The notes under the pieces are model-generated. The model ran no database searches. It was not told where the DNA came from and was given only the letters and a program-made list of their open reading frames with translations. The position numbers and the translations under genes are program-made. From assembly GCA_000787465.1 (NCBI GenBank), contig JSYX01000267.1, forward strand, positions 1 to 45,706: 45,706 nt of DNA, given 5' to 3'. Source of the stretch: Thermomucor indicae-seudaticae. Taxonomy: Eukaryota > Mucoromycota > Mucoromycetes > Mucorales > Lichtheimiaceae. Positions 23,144 to 35,635 of this stretch are shown here, one piece after another. Positions within the stretch are counted from its first letter, which is position 1. Each line of letters opens with the position of its first letter.

Positions 23144-26100
23144 ATGCACCGAGCGACCCAGGTCCCACGACGACTACTACCCTGGAATACTACAAGGCAT
23201 TTCCACGCTCATTCGACCCAAAAACGTGCTGTTCCTGTTGAGGACCATGCTGCAACCCATGACTTTGACGTAATTGTGATCGGTGGAGGTCATGCCGGCA
23301 CCGAAGCATGCACGGCTGCAGCCAGGGTGGGCGCACGGACCCTGCTCATTACGCAAAACACAGACACAATTGGTAAAATCGGATCATTTTTCTCCGGTGG
23401 AGCCTAAAGAGAAAAGGGCGGGCAGTGGAGCTAACAGTAGTATGCTGGGATAGGTGAAATGTCGTGCAATCCGTCTTTTGGTGGGGTGGGTAAAGGCGTT
23501 CTCGTCCGAGAAATTGATGCCTTGGATGGAGTCTGTGGCCGAATATCAGGTAAAGGGAAAGAGCTTGCGTAATGAGCTTGCGCGTTGCCAGAGGGCGGCT
23601 GTGTTCATTCATGGCGGGTTTATAGATCTCGCTGGTATCCAGTTTAAAGTGTTGAATCGATCCAAAGGTCCAGCGGTGTACGTATGTAATCAATCCCATG
23701 GAACGCGACCATTGATGGACAGCAGTAAAAGGAAGCTGACAGAGAATTCGAAATTAGGGACCTCGCGCGCAGATTGACAGAAAGATATATAAGCGAGAAT
23801 TACAAAGCTATCTTCAGTCGTATCCAAACTTGACGATCCAAGCTGGGAGTGTGGCTGATTTAATCATGAGCAACGGAACGAGTGAAAAGGAGTATCAGTA
23901 TATCAAGGAGAAGGGTGCCATGTCGGCTGTGCACGGAATCCGGTTAGGTAGGTAGAAAAAGAGGAGGGAAGAAGAAAAGCAAGGGATATTAATCTGCAAA
24001 ATGCCTAGAAAATGGTCAAGTTATCAGAGCACCAAACATTGTGATTACGACTGGAACCTTTCTGGGAGGAGAAATACATTTAGGTAAAGAAAAGAAAAGA
24101 AAAGAAAAGAAGGGGAGTTTGTGCTGATACCGAGGGATATCGTAGGTCTTAAGGTGTGGCCAGCTGGAAGAATAGGCGAGAACCCGTCCATCGGTTTATC
24201 GAAATCACTACGAAATGCTGGTTTCAAGCTGGGTAGATTAAAGACAGGTAGGATGCGAATCTGTCAGCAGAATGGGCGGGTTTTTCTTGATGTTTGATGG
24301 TGTAGGTACTCCTCCACGGCTCGACGGCCGCACTATTAATTACAATGGATTGAGCACGCAGTATGGAGATGATCCACCTTCGCCGTTCTCATATTTACAT
24401 AGAACGGTTCCATATGCGGTGAGTACTAATATGGAGATATTATGCGGAATATCAACTAAGTTCGGTTCCAAGAATAATCAAATCGTTTGTCATCAAACTC
24501 GGACCAACCCTCAAGTCCATAGTTATATCGCACAGAATTTCGACAAGAGTGTGCATATCCGTGAAACAGTCAAAGGGCCAAGGTGAGTTGCTCAAACTGA
24601 TTATCGCTGTCATTGGATGAGTTCACTGAGCATGATCCTAGGTACTGTCCTTCACTTGAAAGCAAAATTATGCGATTCAAGGAGAAAGACCACCACACTA
24701 TATGGTTGGAACCGGAAGGTACGAATATTATTGGCATGACTTGTTGGTAGTGGCGGTAAGTTAACGTGCATTTGCCATACAGGATTAGATACCCACCTTG
24801 TTTATCCAAACGGAATATCAAACACAATGCCAGAGGATGTGCAATTAAATTTCCTACGTATGATTACGGGGTTGGAAAATGTGGACATGGTTCAGCCTGG
24901 TAAGCCAAAGAAAAAAGGAAACATGACATGACTTTGGTCCTAAAAGACGGTTGATTAGCATACGGAGTTGAATACGATCACATTGATCCCCGGGAACTTC
25001 GATCGACGCTGGAGACAAAACGCATTAGTGGGTTGTTCCTTGCCGGACAGATCAACGGAACAACAGGTTATGAGGAAGCAGCGGCACAAGGCATCGTTGC
25101 CGGTATCAACGCAGGACTTTCCGCTCTAGGAAAGCCGCCTTTTGTACTGGACCGGTCTGACGCTTACATTGGTGTCCTGATTGATGATCTTATCACAAAG
25201 GGTGTGGAAGAGCCATATAGAGTATTTACTTCCAGATCGGAATACCGCTTGTTGTTGCGCGCCGATAATGCTGATTTGCGGCTCACAAAGAAAGGTCAGT
25301 ATTCATGAAATGTTTATTGAAGAAAGCGAACGTTCTAAATTACTTTAAAGGCTACGAAGTGGGTGCTGTCAGTAAGGAACGGTGGGAGCATTTCGAGAGC
25401 GTATCCAAACAATTGGAGTCAGCAATGACGGCGTTAGAAGAGCTAAAGTTATCACCCAAAGCCTGGGCAAAGGAGGGTATTACTAAACTCAATGACAATG
25501 GCGTATTGCGAAGGTAAGACGATTGTCTTTGCGCGCAAAAGGAGTAGACTGCTGAATTGTGCAATGTAGTGGCATGGAAATTCTTAACCACTCCACGGTT
25601 AGGTTGGAGCAGTTGTATGGTGTGCTACCGTCATTAGCTCACCTAGATGATACTTTGAAGGAGCGTCTTGTAATTGAAGGTATCGTGCAGTTATATAAGC
25701 AAATGTCAGCCAGCGTGTTTTGTGCTTAAGTTTTCCGTTACAGGACGCTATAAACCTTTCTTGAAGCGGCAAGCTGCAGAAGTCGCTGCCTTGAAACGTG
25801 ATGAGGATCTTAAATTGGATATCAACTTTGATTATGCAACGTAAGATGATGTATAGTTCAGGAACGCAGATTAATTCGAAAAGACTCAACAAGTATTCTT
25901 TTCTTTCGCACAGTCTTAATCAGCTTTCGATGGAAGTACGTCAAAAGCTTGCTGCGGTCCGTCCTGAAACCTTGGTAAGATTTGCAGAGACGAACGTTTG
26001 TGGAAAAAAAAACAGCGACTGAATGAGTTTGTCAAAAAAATAATAGGGTGCTGCTAAACGAATTGAAGGAATGACACCCGCAGCCATGGTGGTCTTGCTG

Positions 26101-26208
26101 AGATATGCACATCGTAGCCAACGCGAAGCCAGGAATAACGTGGTGGACCCTACGGTTTTGGCTGAAGAAGATGAAAAATCCCCAGCCGGAAAATTGGACA
26201 GCTTGTAG
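23144..26208 (+). CDS. MTO1: MTO1/GidA mitochondrial tRNA-modifying enzyme
   Basis: Mto1 works with the GTPase Mss1 to install the carboxymethylaminomethyl-type group on wobble U34 of mitochondrial tRNAs, using FAD. Sixteen exons: 23144-23372, 23454-23549, 23626-23681, 23758-23947, 24009-24083, 24146-24247, 24306-24418, 24473-24582, 24642-24718, 24783-24899, 24959-25294, 25351-25513, 25570-25679, 25744-25840, 25914-25974 and 26047-26208, 697 residues. Every phase agrees. The presequence is followed by the FAD motif [11 protein letters not shown]. Later come [71 protein letters not shown] and [20 protein letters not shown], all GidA-family signatures. Intron 7 (24419-24472) has no stop and is 54 nt long, so its retention would keep the frame. 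Confidence 0.95.
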
Positions 26209-27486
26209 ATATATTCCGTTTCAATTAATCTTTGTAATATACATATTGCATTGTGTCATTGCTAATCAATTCCAACGTGCACATATCCGAGCTACAACCG
26301 TGAACTGCTGTTACTAATGCATACAATACGCACTTGCGGATGAAGGAAGCTGACTTTTAGACAAAGGTCGTCATCTATGTTAAGTTGAGCCATCAGTATT
26401 ATCCTAAAACTGTAAGCAATTCGCGATCTAGGACGCGGTAGTAGTTGAGGCAACACATATCCCGAACAAAAGCCGTTAACATCAAGGGCCTCCCGCGCGA
26501 ACTGCGTTTGTCCAAAAAGATTTTGACGGGATGACTAAAATTATGTCAAAAATTTTTCGATCTCCTTAAATTAATCGCGCAGGGTGAGCCGGTTGAACCA
26601 ACACGGCGTTTGCATTATATTCTGGGTGTAATAATAGTCTATCCGAATTTATATAAGGACAACTGTTTTCAAGAAAAGGGCTGGTATGTCCATTGAGGAG
26701 GGGGAGCTCCTTACCACTCGGACCAAAAAAAATATAGTCATTCTTTATGCGAATAGAATAAACCAACTAAAGCCTTCACAAAACATCTCGATTGCATTCA
26801 TATGGCTCAAGTCCAACGACCGTGTTGGCGATCAACCCCGGCTACTTGTAATGAACTTGATGACTGGTTTGACAGTATAAATAAGGAATTCCAGATATCC
26901 CATTGATCGCCATAATGCTGGGCGCGCGCGGTACAAAAGGGTTCACTCTGTTAATAGACAAGAGGATTTGCTGCTACTGTAGCCAGTACATAGCTTTCCC
27001 ATGACATTTTATATAGGGGCCATGGAGGAATAAGTTGAGCAAGCATCTCTCTGCGATCTCCAAACTGTCGCTCGCAATGGTCCTGATTTTCGCCAAGCAG
27101 CTTGCTTGATGGTGCATACGAAGATCAACTGGTTGTCTATCTCTACTGTCAAGCAGGCTTCATGTTACGCATAATGCAGAAAGTCTCCGGCCCAGTTAAA
27201 GACGACAGCGGTTTCGCGTGAACAGAATATCAAGGTTCGCATATCAAGCTTGCCTTGAAATCAGGTGCATGATAAGATCGATGCACTAGTATTTTAGAGA
27301 GACATCGGGACTGTCAAGGTTATGTCAGTTACTTAGAGCAGAAATTATGTTATCTTGGTTTTTGGTATTTATTCAGGATACGGGAAGGTTTGGTATGCAC
27401 AACGTGAGTGTAAGAGGGAGAGATAACGGATGGAATATAAGATAGGGCGGGTAACGATCTGAGAAAAGGGAGACTAGGAGGGGGTG
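26209..27486. other. Intergenic between convergent MTO1 and MVP1
   Basis: No supported gene in this 1.28-kb spacer. Short open frames on both strands show no domain or codon pattern like the neighbours. I looked for tRNA-like cloverleaf landmarks and saw none. At this length it may hold an unrecognised non-coding RNA or decayed element, but nothing positive can be stated. Confidence 0.4.
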
Positions 27487-30166
27487 TTACGCGAACTCTT
27501 CGGGGTCCATTGGCATCTCGCAAGCAAGCACTTGAAGAACTTTCCAGTTATCACTCAATTGACGTGTAAATTTAAGTTGCTCTTGAACGTAATTTTGATA
27601 CATGAGAGATATGAACGCTTGTTGCTTGTGGACATAGGAAAGTTCCGCCGCCAGGCAATAGCGAATATGGGTATCGCGCTGCTGCTGGTATGTGATCTTT
27701 GCTTGATCCTAACATCGATGTTTATCAGTATCATTACTCATTTTTTACATTCTTTATATTCTATGCTTACCGATTCTATCAATGCATCTAGCCGTTCTAC
27801 TTCCGCTTCCAAGCCTGGAACACCTCGATTCTGGTTCACTTTGGCCTTGTTCGCTGCCACTTTTCTCGACAGCCCTTCAATCTGATTCGCCGCGAGTCTT
27901 TCTTTGCGTTCCAGGAGTTCCTATTACAGCCGTTGAGTAACTTAAAGTCTCGACGCCTTCCCCTTCCCTGGTCTTACTTTGAACGAGATGTACAAGTCTC
28001 GGTGACGCTTCAGGTTCTCTAGGATACCGTTGCTGCACGAAGATGCATTCTCATCCAGTATTGTTCCAGCTCTCTGCATATGTCGTGCCACTGCTTCATA
28101 GCCACGTACAACTTGACCGCAGGATTCACATCCAGGAATATAGCATTCTTGTTCTATTTCTGTCATGGCACTAGGAAAATAAGAGGATGAGCTTAAGACC
28201 CGGTCATGATGAAAAGGTACTAGACAGTCTTACTTTAGTGCAATACTATATCGCACAAACTCTCTGCTCTGTATCTCGCTTAACCGAGTGACGCGCTCCA
28301 AAACCGCACACATTCCTTGATAGTGTTCGATCATAGCAGGTAATCTTTCCTTTATCTTTGCCAACCGTGAATCAAGATCCGCGGGTATCATATTCTCGAC
28401 GTCTTGTGGTTCGGGTCCTTTACGAACGAATTCTTCATCCGTGTTTGGCGGATTCGCTCGGCGCCAAGCTAGAAATTCCTGAGAAAGACTGTCAAGCTAT
28501 GGATGCCAAATGAAATTACCAAAGCTGTACTTCCAGACTTACGGATGGTTCGGTTAGAAAAATCTCCACAACTTCGTCTTTCTTTAGAACCGGATGACGG
28601 ACGACGCTATTGATAAATCGCACCAGCCCTTTTTGCCGCCTGTCCAAAAAGTGATCGTCCTCTGTATACAGATTGCCGTCGTTAGAGCAAACCTCGTCTT
28701 ACAGAGCATCGATAAGTACATACTGCCTCCTAACTTCTTTGGTGGTAAATTCGGGATGACTCTCATAGGATACCGTTTCAGTAAAGTTTCCCATAACCAA
28801 TAAAAGTCGCTGTATCGACGAAGCACCTTTGATGACCGTAGTTGACTCTCCACAACGTAATTAATATGCTTAAATATGAATCCCTCTTTTTCAGGCGCCA
28901 TCGTAACTTTTACTAAATCAAGGTCGAGGAACCATTGATAGCTCTCAGTGGGTCCCTTCGATAACACGTTCGTGTTCGTACCGCCGTTTTGGAATTCGGT
29001 AGTGTCATTGATCGATTCAGCAGCCGAGCGTGATGGCAGCGTTGTTGTTGGTGCCGTCGCCTTTCTCGCGTTGTGGTCCATACTACGTGATCGATTCATA
29101 CCATGTCCATTAATGACATCCAATCGGCTTTTGTTTCTGTTGCTTATGGTGGTAGGTACAGATCGCATGCCGTCCGAATCCAGTTTACCGTTTCCGTTGG
29201 ATAGCATGGACCATGGATCGTCCATGGGTTGACTTTTGATCTCGCTCACTTTGTCACTCGCATTTGTCGAATCACGCTTCACGTTAAGCTGATCGAGATT
29301 CAGTAAGACAGGGGTTGGCAAGTCTTTGTGAAGTAAAGCAAATTTGCCATTAATTACTGCCACGTGGGGTACTTGTTAATTGTCCGCAACTTACCGTTGC
29401 GATACTGATACACAGTGTCCAAGGAGACATCTGGAAGGGTTGCAACAGGTCGGTCAGTGAGTCCATCAGGTTCTTCACCAGTACACCACCTTTTTGCCCT
29501 TCTTCACGACTTTTTACCCATATTTTTCTGAGCGCATGCCACCAACGCCATCGCCGTATTAAACTCATTGTGTGTCACATACAGAGCACCTGCAGGCACG
29601 ACTATGTTCAGGATCTATATGTGGTTTCGTACAGTAAGTGAGCTTTATCCTGGGACCCTCTATGCCCTTATACAGACACACAAAAGAGAGACTGTATATA
29701 TACCTCCTGGGCAGTTCTCGGGGATAATTCAGCTAAACTGATTACCCTTTCGAGAGACTCCAAGCTTACGCGTTCACCATTGGGACGAGCTCGTGCATAG
29801 GCCGTATCATAGATTTCTGGGAGGTCGACACCGACTGTAAAGAAAACGTCCAATCAGTTGCAAATACTTTTATCTTTCCAACACAAGTTCAAGGCACTGA
29901 CCCAATACACTGGCTGCAGTGACACCGGCTCCCAAGATATCATCGTCTACGGCTGCGGCTTGACCACCACTCTGACCAATGTCGGCCACCGAGTCGAACT
30001 GACTGTCCGACTCCCAGGGATTAGCGTCTACGCCCATTTGCGGGGCATACAACGGGGCGGACAAGGACCTGTTGATGGAGGACGATGTCGTAGCGCCAAA
30101 CAGGTACCTTGATGAATCGGGTTCAAGAAACCCAGCTCTCAAAACGTCTTCGTCATCGTTGAGCAT
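27487..30166 (-). CDS. MVP1: MVP1-type sorting nexin (PX-BAR)
   Basis: A membrane-bending sorting nexin (SNX8/Mvp1 type) that recycles cargo from endosomes. Ten exons: 30166-29902, 29834-29704, 29614-29518, 29430-29395, 29356-28724, 28661-28543, 28496-28234, 28170-27978, 27920-27771 and 27708-27487, 702 residues. The N-terminus is acidic. Next comes an EF-hand-like region ([19 protein letters not shown] to [20 protein letters not shown]), then a long Ser/Thr-rich linker with NGNG and TTTLPSR. The PX domain runs from [15 protein letters not shown] through [27 protein letters not shown] and [22 protein letters not shown]. The BAR part ends with [20 protein letters not shown]. Exon 4 has only 36 bases and the intron after it (29357-29394) only 38, the shortest accepted here. 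Confidence 0.92.
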
Positions 30167-30819
30167 CGTCAATAATCGTATTCAAACGAAATAGAAGGGG
30201 AGAGAGAGAGAGAGATAGAAAGGAAAAGAAGCCCCTCTTCACAACACAGAAACACGCACCGCAACACAAAAAAGGGCTTTCACACTTCGGGCCCTTCTTT
30301 TTTCGCTTGTTTCTCCGCTTCCCATAAGATCAGGGTCCATTCTTCTGAAGAAGGCACACGAGTCTTTGGCGTGAAAACTGGCCCGAGTAATGCGATAAAT
30401 AAACATGTGCTTGCAGTAAATGATCCTCAATGATTTTCTAACTTGATACGATCACCGCCCTCTGTTAACATGTGCATTACATGTCATTCCAGCTGTCATT
30501 GCTTAGCAATGTTCCATATAGTGTACATATCTCCTTTTTGGACAAGACCATTTCATCATTGTAGAATCGTGCATGCTCGCAATACAGCCCCAGCTCTAAC
30601 AAAGTGCGGTATCATAGACTTACCATTAACCCGCATAAAGCAAGGACTGCAAACGCTGTAAAAGCCGATGCATTGCGTGTAACCAAGAATATGCATGCAT
30701 TATACCAGTATCGGAACCTGTTACAGTTTATTGGGCTTTTCGGATATGCAAAAGGAAATGAATATGTAATAAGATGAGAGCTCCTCTTTCTTCAGTCTCG
30801 AATTGGCGTCTTTGTCTGC
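30167..30819. other. Spacer between MVP1 start and PCNA end
   Basis: No gene is supported. The GA-rich run GAGAGAGAGAGAGA near 30202-30215 lies just upstream of MVP1, probably in its promoter or 5' leader. The rest is AT-rich flank and the 3' end of PCNA. Confidence 0.4.
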
Positions 30820-31865
30820 TTAGTCTTCTTCTCCAATCTTGGGTGCCTGTAAAACGGGAAACAACAGCCGGGTTATTACATATAACATTTATATCACGAC
30901 AGTGTCTGGCTACGTACCAAGTAGTATCTGACATAGCCAAGGTTATCGAGTTTGTACTCGACAAGCAAAGGAACGTCATTTGACATGCTCAAGGTGACCC
31001 GGGTAGATAACGGAGTGGCCTTGGTAAAGTTGACAAGGTACTTGATTGCAAAGGACATGGAAACACTTTGTTGAAGTTCAATAACCGTGGCGTCATCCTC
31101 CTATAGTCAGTCAGCCTGATGAGTTAAAGGGTCCCACACGCACACACACAACATTGCTTAAATATTAACACATACACTGTCGACCATGCTGTTTGCTTTC
31201 AATGTGATACTTCCTTTTCCCATTTCACCCTCATTGCTAAACTTGATACCTTCCTTTGTGCATTCAATCGTAACTACAAGAGGGGAAATACTTAGTCGAC
31301 CACAACCAACAATTTCTGTTCTCTTTTCCATACCAGCATCACTCATCACTGAGAGGTCACTCACAATTTCTCGGAACCGAACAGACGACATGGTGACAAC
31401 GGCATCGTACGTGGTTTCCGGAATACCAAGATGTTCACTATCAATATCCATCAACTTGAGATCATATTCGCTGATCTTGTCGCTGTCTAAAGCGAAAAAT
31501 GAGATATATCACTAAGAAAGAGAAACGTTTGTTCGGCTTTGTTTACCTTTGCTTTCAAATACCATGCTCAAAACGTCGCCATTATCTTCTGCTTTCAGAG
31601 TCATGATATCATCATTCCGGGCACACTTTAAGATCTTGTTCAAGCTTGTCAGGTTCACACCGAGAGGAATGTTACGATCACATCGGTAAGGGTCAAAGCC
31701 ATCAGCACGCAGAAGCATCGAGACCAATGCGACGTGCGAATTGTCCATGGCCTGAAGTGCAATACCCGAATCGTTGCAGTCAAAGTTACATTCGCTGACC
31801 AGTTCCTTGACAGCTTCCAAAAGAGTCTTCAAGACTCTGGCTTGTTGCAGACGTGCTTCGAGCAT
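30820..31865 (-). CDS. POL30: Proliferating cell nuclear antigen (PCNA)
   Basis: The trimeric DNA sliding clamp for replicative polymerases and repair. Five exons: 31865-31547, 31486-31334, 31273-31176, 31100-30918 and 30846-30820, 259 residues, the normal family length. Landmarks are [20 protein letters not shown], the central [30 protein letters not shown], the interdomain region, and the C-terminal [11 protein letters not shown] split by the last intron. The intron at 31274-31333 is 60 nt long and has no stop; read through, it would insert 20 residues in the middle of a beta strand (SDA to VTIECT), so splicing is required for a normal clamp. It is divergent from the kinesin-14 gene, with MCB-type boxes in between. 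Confidence 0.96.
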
Positions 31866-32098
31866 TGTAATGTGTTTCTCTGTTGATCTGAAAAAATGTA
31901 AGATTGGATCAGCCCACGAAAACTGGTGTTGCTTCAGTATTGGACGCCGCAGCACCGCCCCCCTTCATCCCCGTCTTCGTCGAATCCCAAACTATCCGCT
32001 ACGATGCCATGCCACGATCACACCCGTAGACAAGAAAAATGAAAAAGTGGGATTTCAGGTCAGGAACACCTACTTGGAGAAAGAGGGGCAAATCGAAA

Positions 32099-32104
32099 AC
32101 GCGT
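32099..32104. promoter_or_regulatory. MCB-like box (ACGCGT), PCNA side
   Basis: A palindromic ACGCGT, 234 bases upstream of the PCNA start. This is the MluI cell-cycle box bound by MBF at G1/S in yeasts. Function here is inferred. Confidence 0.5.
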
Positions 32105-32141
32105 TCCGAAAGAGGGAGCGAAGAAAAAAAGTTTCTTTAAG

Positions 32142-32147
32142 ACGCGT
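32142..32147. promoter_or_regulatory. MCB-like box (ACGCGT), PCNA side
   Basis: A second ACGCGT, 277 bases upstream of the PCNA start and 38 bases from the first box. Confidence 0.5.
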
Positions 32148-32864
32148 CGAGAAACACCGACGTTGCCTGTCACGACACGAGTCCTGTAAAAGGACTCCTG
32201 TACCTGAAGATGCCCTGCAGCGTTATGGGTCGACAGAACAATCCTTTAGTTCAACCCACAGGGACGTAGGAACTATCATATTTGGTTTTCAGAAGTAGGA
32301 ACAGCTTTGTCTGCCTTGGAGCGGCAACGTAAATTCAGCAAATACTTGGACCCACCCCAAGAGAAGCTCGAGAACACGAGCGGAGGATGTTAAAGGCGGA
32401 CCCATGACACGATTGAAGATTTCCATACGACAGTAATGGACGCGATTAAAAAAAAAAGAATCATCAGAAAGATAAGCAAGATGTCTTTCATCAAATGGAC
32501 AAGGTTTTATGGAGTGCTTTTTCAAGGCGTGCGGTATCCCACCTTCTAAAGGTAAGATTACTCTGCAGACTTTGAGTATTTTCAAGACTCAGTATCGCGT
32601 ATCATAAAGAAAACCGTTACAATATATTGATATGCTTCTGCATAAACTTGTCGGTTGTGATTGCCTTTCCTCTGGCTATTGCTACTCCGTTCGTAGATAT
32701 ATCGGATTTAAGAGTGTGGCTCCTCATACTTCACTGGGCATGTATGTTGATTATTGCTGACGGGTAATCATGCTTTGACAGTTTCCCGCTTGACCGAACT
32801 AAATGCAGTTTAAACTTGCTGGTGCCAATGCCTGCTTCTCTTCCAGAACCTTGGATTCGAGGTT

Positions 32865-32870
32865 ACGCGT
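32865..32870. promoter_or_regulatory. MCB-like box (ACGCGT), kinesin side
   Basis: ACGCGT 88 bases upstream of the kinesin-14 start codon. Confidence 0.5.
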
Positions 32871-32875
32871 TACGT

Positions 32876-32881
32876 ACGCGT
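32876..32881. promoter_or_regulatory. MCB-like box (ACGCGT), kinesin side
   Basis: ACGCGT 77 bases upstream of the kinesin-14 start codon. Together with the box at 32865 it forms a tight pair with the centres 11 bases apart, about one helical turn. Confidence 0.5.
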
Positions 32882-32957
32882 GTTCCCTTGCGCGGTAGTT
32901 TCAAAAGTCCGACTGTCTTGCACAGTGTTCACACAGAGGAAGCGATATACCCATTCG

Positions 32958-35635
32958 ATGAAAGCCAGCAACAATGTGAGCCTCCAACTTACTTTAGCCT
33001 GCGGTTTGTTATTTATTTCCTTTTCTAAATATCTTACGTAGTCAAGAACGTCAGCGACCAAATTCCCCACAAGAAAAACGACACCTCTTTCAGTCACAAC
33101 CAACAGCATTCGACAACCCATGACCAACAACCACGATTCGACAAACCTTAAGAAACGCAAGGGCAACAGCGATCTTGATGACGCCAAGCGATCTGCACCT
33201 CGACCACGCGTATCGGCAACGACAAATACAAAGCGGCCAGTCAAGGACATAAGGGTAAAAAGAAGTTCGGTACACGTCATTCGCCTTTGCCGTAATCTCA
33301 TACGTATTTAATGTTTAGAGCAGAATGTCTGATATGGAACAGAAACGGGAAGCCAATCAAGCCAAAAGCAAGTTGCTTCCATTCGTGTACATTGAGAAAA
33401 TACGTTGAAGATACTGATAATATATGTTTAGTAGGAGAACTTTCCAAAGAATGGCAAGCATGGGAGGATAGCGTCGCAAGTAAAGAGACAGAGTCACGGG
33501 AAGTCTGTCAACGGTTGATGGAGTTGCAAGCTCTAAAGCAGGTCCGTTGTTTTCTTATCTGGCTCTGCTGACGAGATGGAGGGCTCATAAAGGAGAGAAT
33601 ATTATTTAGATGGCAGAACGTAAACATGCAGAAGAAGTCGAGCGGCTAAAGTCTTTGCACCGGATGCAAACCTATCAGCTGCAGGATGCCAATACAAACT
33701 ATAAGCAAAGAGTCACGGAGCTTCAACAAGACATTGCCATGTTCCAGGAACGGACCGTCAAGGCGCAGAACCAGATGGAACTGGATGCTAAGGAAAACGC
33801 CGAGTTGAGGGTATACTAACTCACTAGTCTTTCCGTTTTCTTTCTTCTTCTTTGGGTGGTTGACTTGCTCTTTTCTTTGCAGGAAACCATAGCAAAAACT
33901 TCAGCATCCTTTACAAAACTAGAGGCGGACCTCTGGACAATGAGGACCAAAGTTGAGGTAAGGGAAAAAATCATTCAAAGAAAGGAGGCCGTTGTCTTAA
34001 GGGTCATGTCATGGTATCTCGTGTAGGAAGCGGACAAAAAGCTCCAAGAAAGCCAGGGCACAATCGACAGTTTAAAGCAACAGATAGAAGAGTGTCGTAC
34101 CAGGACAAAGGAAATGGAAGCGAGTCGGTTGCATCATGAAAAGATGAGACGGCGATTGCATAATACCATCCAAGAACTAAAGGGCAATATTCGGGTGTTC
34201 TGTCGCGTTCGACCAGCATTAGGTGGGTCATAGAACGAACAGACACACAGAGAGAGATGGACAGTCAGTAGGCTAACCGATGTGCTAGAATCGGAAAAAC
34301 GAGGAGCGAACAGTCTGGCGCGGATAAGATATTATGGTGAAGACGGAGAAAAACTTGAATTATCGGAAGAAGTATCCAGTACCCTTGGCAAGACTACACT
34401 CAAGACATACCCGTTCTCGTTTGATAAAGTAAGAAAAGAATAACAATCAGTAAATGCAATTTGTCTCATGGGAAATGGTTAGGTATTTCCACCCAGTTGC
34501 AGTCAGCAAGAATGTTTTGAAGAGATATCTCAGTTGGTCCAGTCAGCTTTGGATGGCTATAATGTCTGCATTTTTGCGTAAGTGAAAGCCGAAATACCAA
34601 GTGAATGACGCACCTGTATTGATTAAAGAATGCTTATGATATAGATACGGGCAGACAGGTAGTGGCAAGGCAAGTTTGCTAACAAACGGGAGAATTTGTA
34701 AATCCTCTGTTTTCTGACGATAGAGTTAAGACTTATACAATGCAAGGATCGAGCAATCCAAAGGCAGAATCTGCGGGAATGATACCGCGGGCCGTGCAAC
34801 AGATTTATGACGTGACTCAGAAGCTTGCTGAACAGAACTGGACCTACACGATGGAGGGTCAATTCTTGGAGATTTATAATGAAACAGTACATGACCTGCT
34901 AGGTGACACGGCTGATTACGGGAAAATCAAGCATGAGATCCGACACGAAAAGAATGGACGGACTACGGTAACAGACATGACAACGGGTAAGGTTTTTGGA
35001 AACGGAGATGAAAGGCTGGAACAAGGTTTAAGTTAAAACACGATCCGACTCTGCCCGTGGTTAGTGATTTTGGATTCTCCAGCAAAGGTGACAAGCATGC
35101 TCCGCAAAGCCAGCCAGAATCGTGCGACCGGGGCCACCAATTTGAATGAACGATCCTCGCGGAGTCATAGTGTATTCATGTTACGGCTGTCTGGGCACAA
35201 TAGCGTGACGAAGGAGCAATGTTCTGGCGTGCTGAATCTGATTGATTTGGCGGGTTCCGAGCGACTTGCCTTGTCAGGCTCAACAGGCGAACGACTACGT
35301 GAGACACAGGCTATCAATAAGAGTCTCAGCTGCTTGGGAGATGTGATTCACGCATTGGCAAACAACAAAGAAGGTGGCCATGTGCCTTATAGAAACTCAA
35401 AACTGACGTATCTGTTACAGAATTCTTTAGGTACTCAGAATATTTCCTCATTTGTCTTTTGACGGAGTGAAAAATCTAAACTTTTCTTTTATGAACAGGC
35501 GGCAATAGCAAGACGCTCATGTTTGTAAACATTTCTCCGCTCATGGAACATTTTGGCGAGACCTTATGTTCTTTACGATTTGCCACTAAGGTGAACTCTT
35601 GTCGCATTGCGGTACCCAAAAAGATGTCCAAATAG
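32958..35635 (+). CDS. Kinesin-14 (Kar3/KlpA/KIFC1 type), C-terminal motor
   Basis: A minus-end-directed microtubule motor for spindle assembly and nuclear movement. Thirteen exons: 32958-32975, 33042-33254, 33319-33367, 33432-33541, 33610-33810, 33883-33957, 34027-34222, 34289-34428, 34483-34577, 34645-34669, 34731-34986, 35065-35430 and 35499-35635, 626 residues. The first exon codes for only six residues (MKASNN). The N-terminus is basic with KKRKG, a likely nuclear signal. A long coiled coil leads to the kinesin-14 neck [14 protein letters not shown]. The P-loop GQTGSGKT (residues 368-375) is completed only across the intron at 34670-34730. Switch I is NERSSRSHS and switch [25 protein letters not shown] closes the core. 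Introns 3 (33368-33431) and 10 (34670-34730) are GC-AG, each required to keep frame. Confidence 0.93.

Larger units (their letters stand above)
31866..32957. promoter_or_regulatory. Divergent PCNA / kinesin-14 promoter region
   Basis: This spacer of about 1.09 kb holds no supported gene. It contains four ACGCGT boxes, two towards each start codon. One in about four kilobases would be expected by chance in even-composition DNA. The open frame at 31774-32298 overlaps the PCNA start and has no recognisable domain. Confidence 0.6.

Noticed and set aside
31158..31454. PCNA read as one unspliced middle segment (279-residue protein)
   Set aside because: The open frame passes through 31274-31333 without a stop, but it would insert 20 residues within a conserved strand. 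Good splice signals give the normal 259 residues.
31774..32298. A 174-codon open frame in the PCNA promoter
   Set aside because: It overlaps the PCNA start antisense, has no recognisable domain and lies over the ACGCGT boxes.
34645..34740. Kinesin P-loop as defective (GQTGSV or shorter)
   Set aside because: Those readings come from using other donors. The GCAAGT donor at 34670 with the acceptor at 34729-34730 restores GQTGSGKT in frame.
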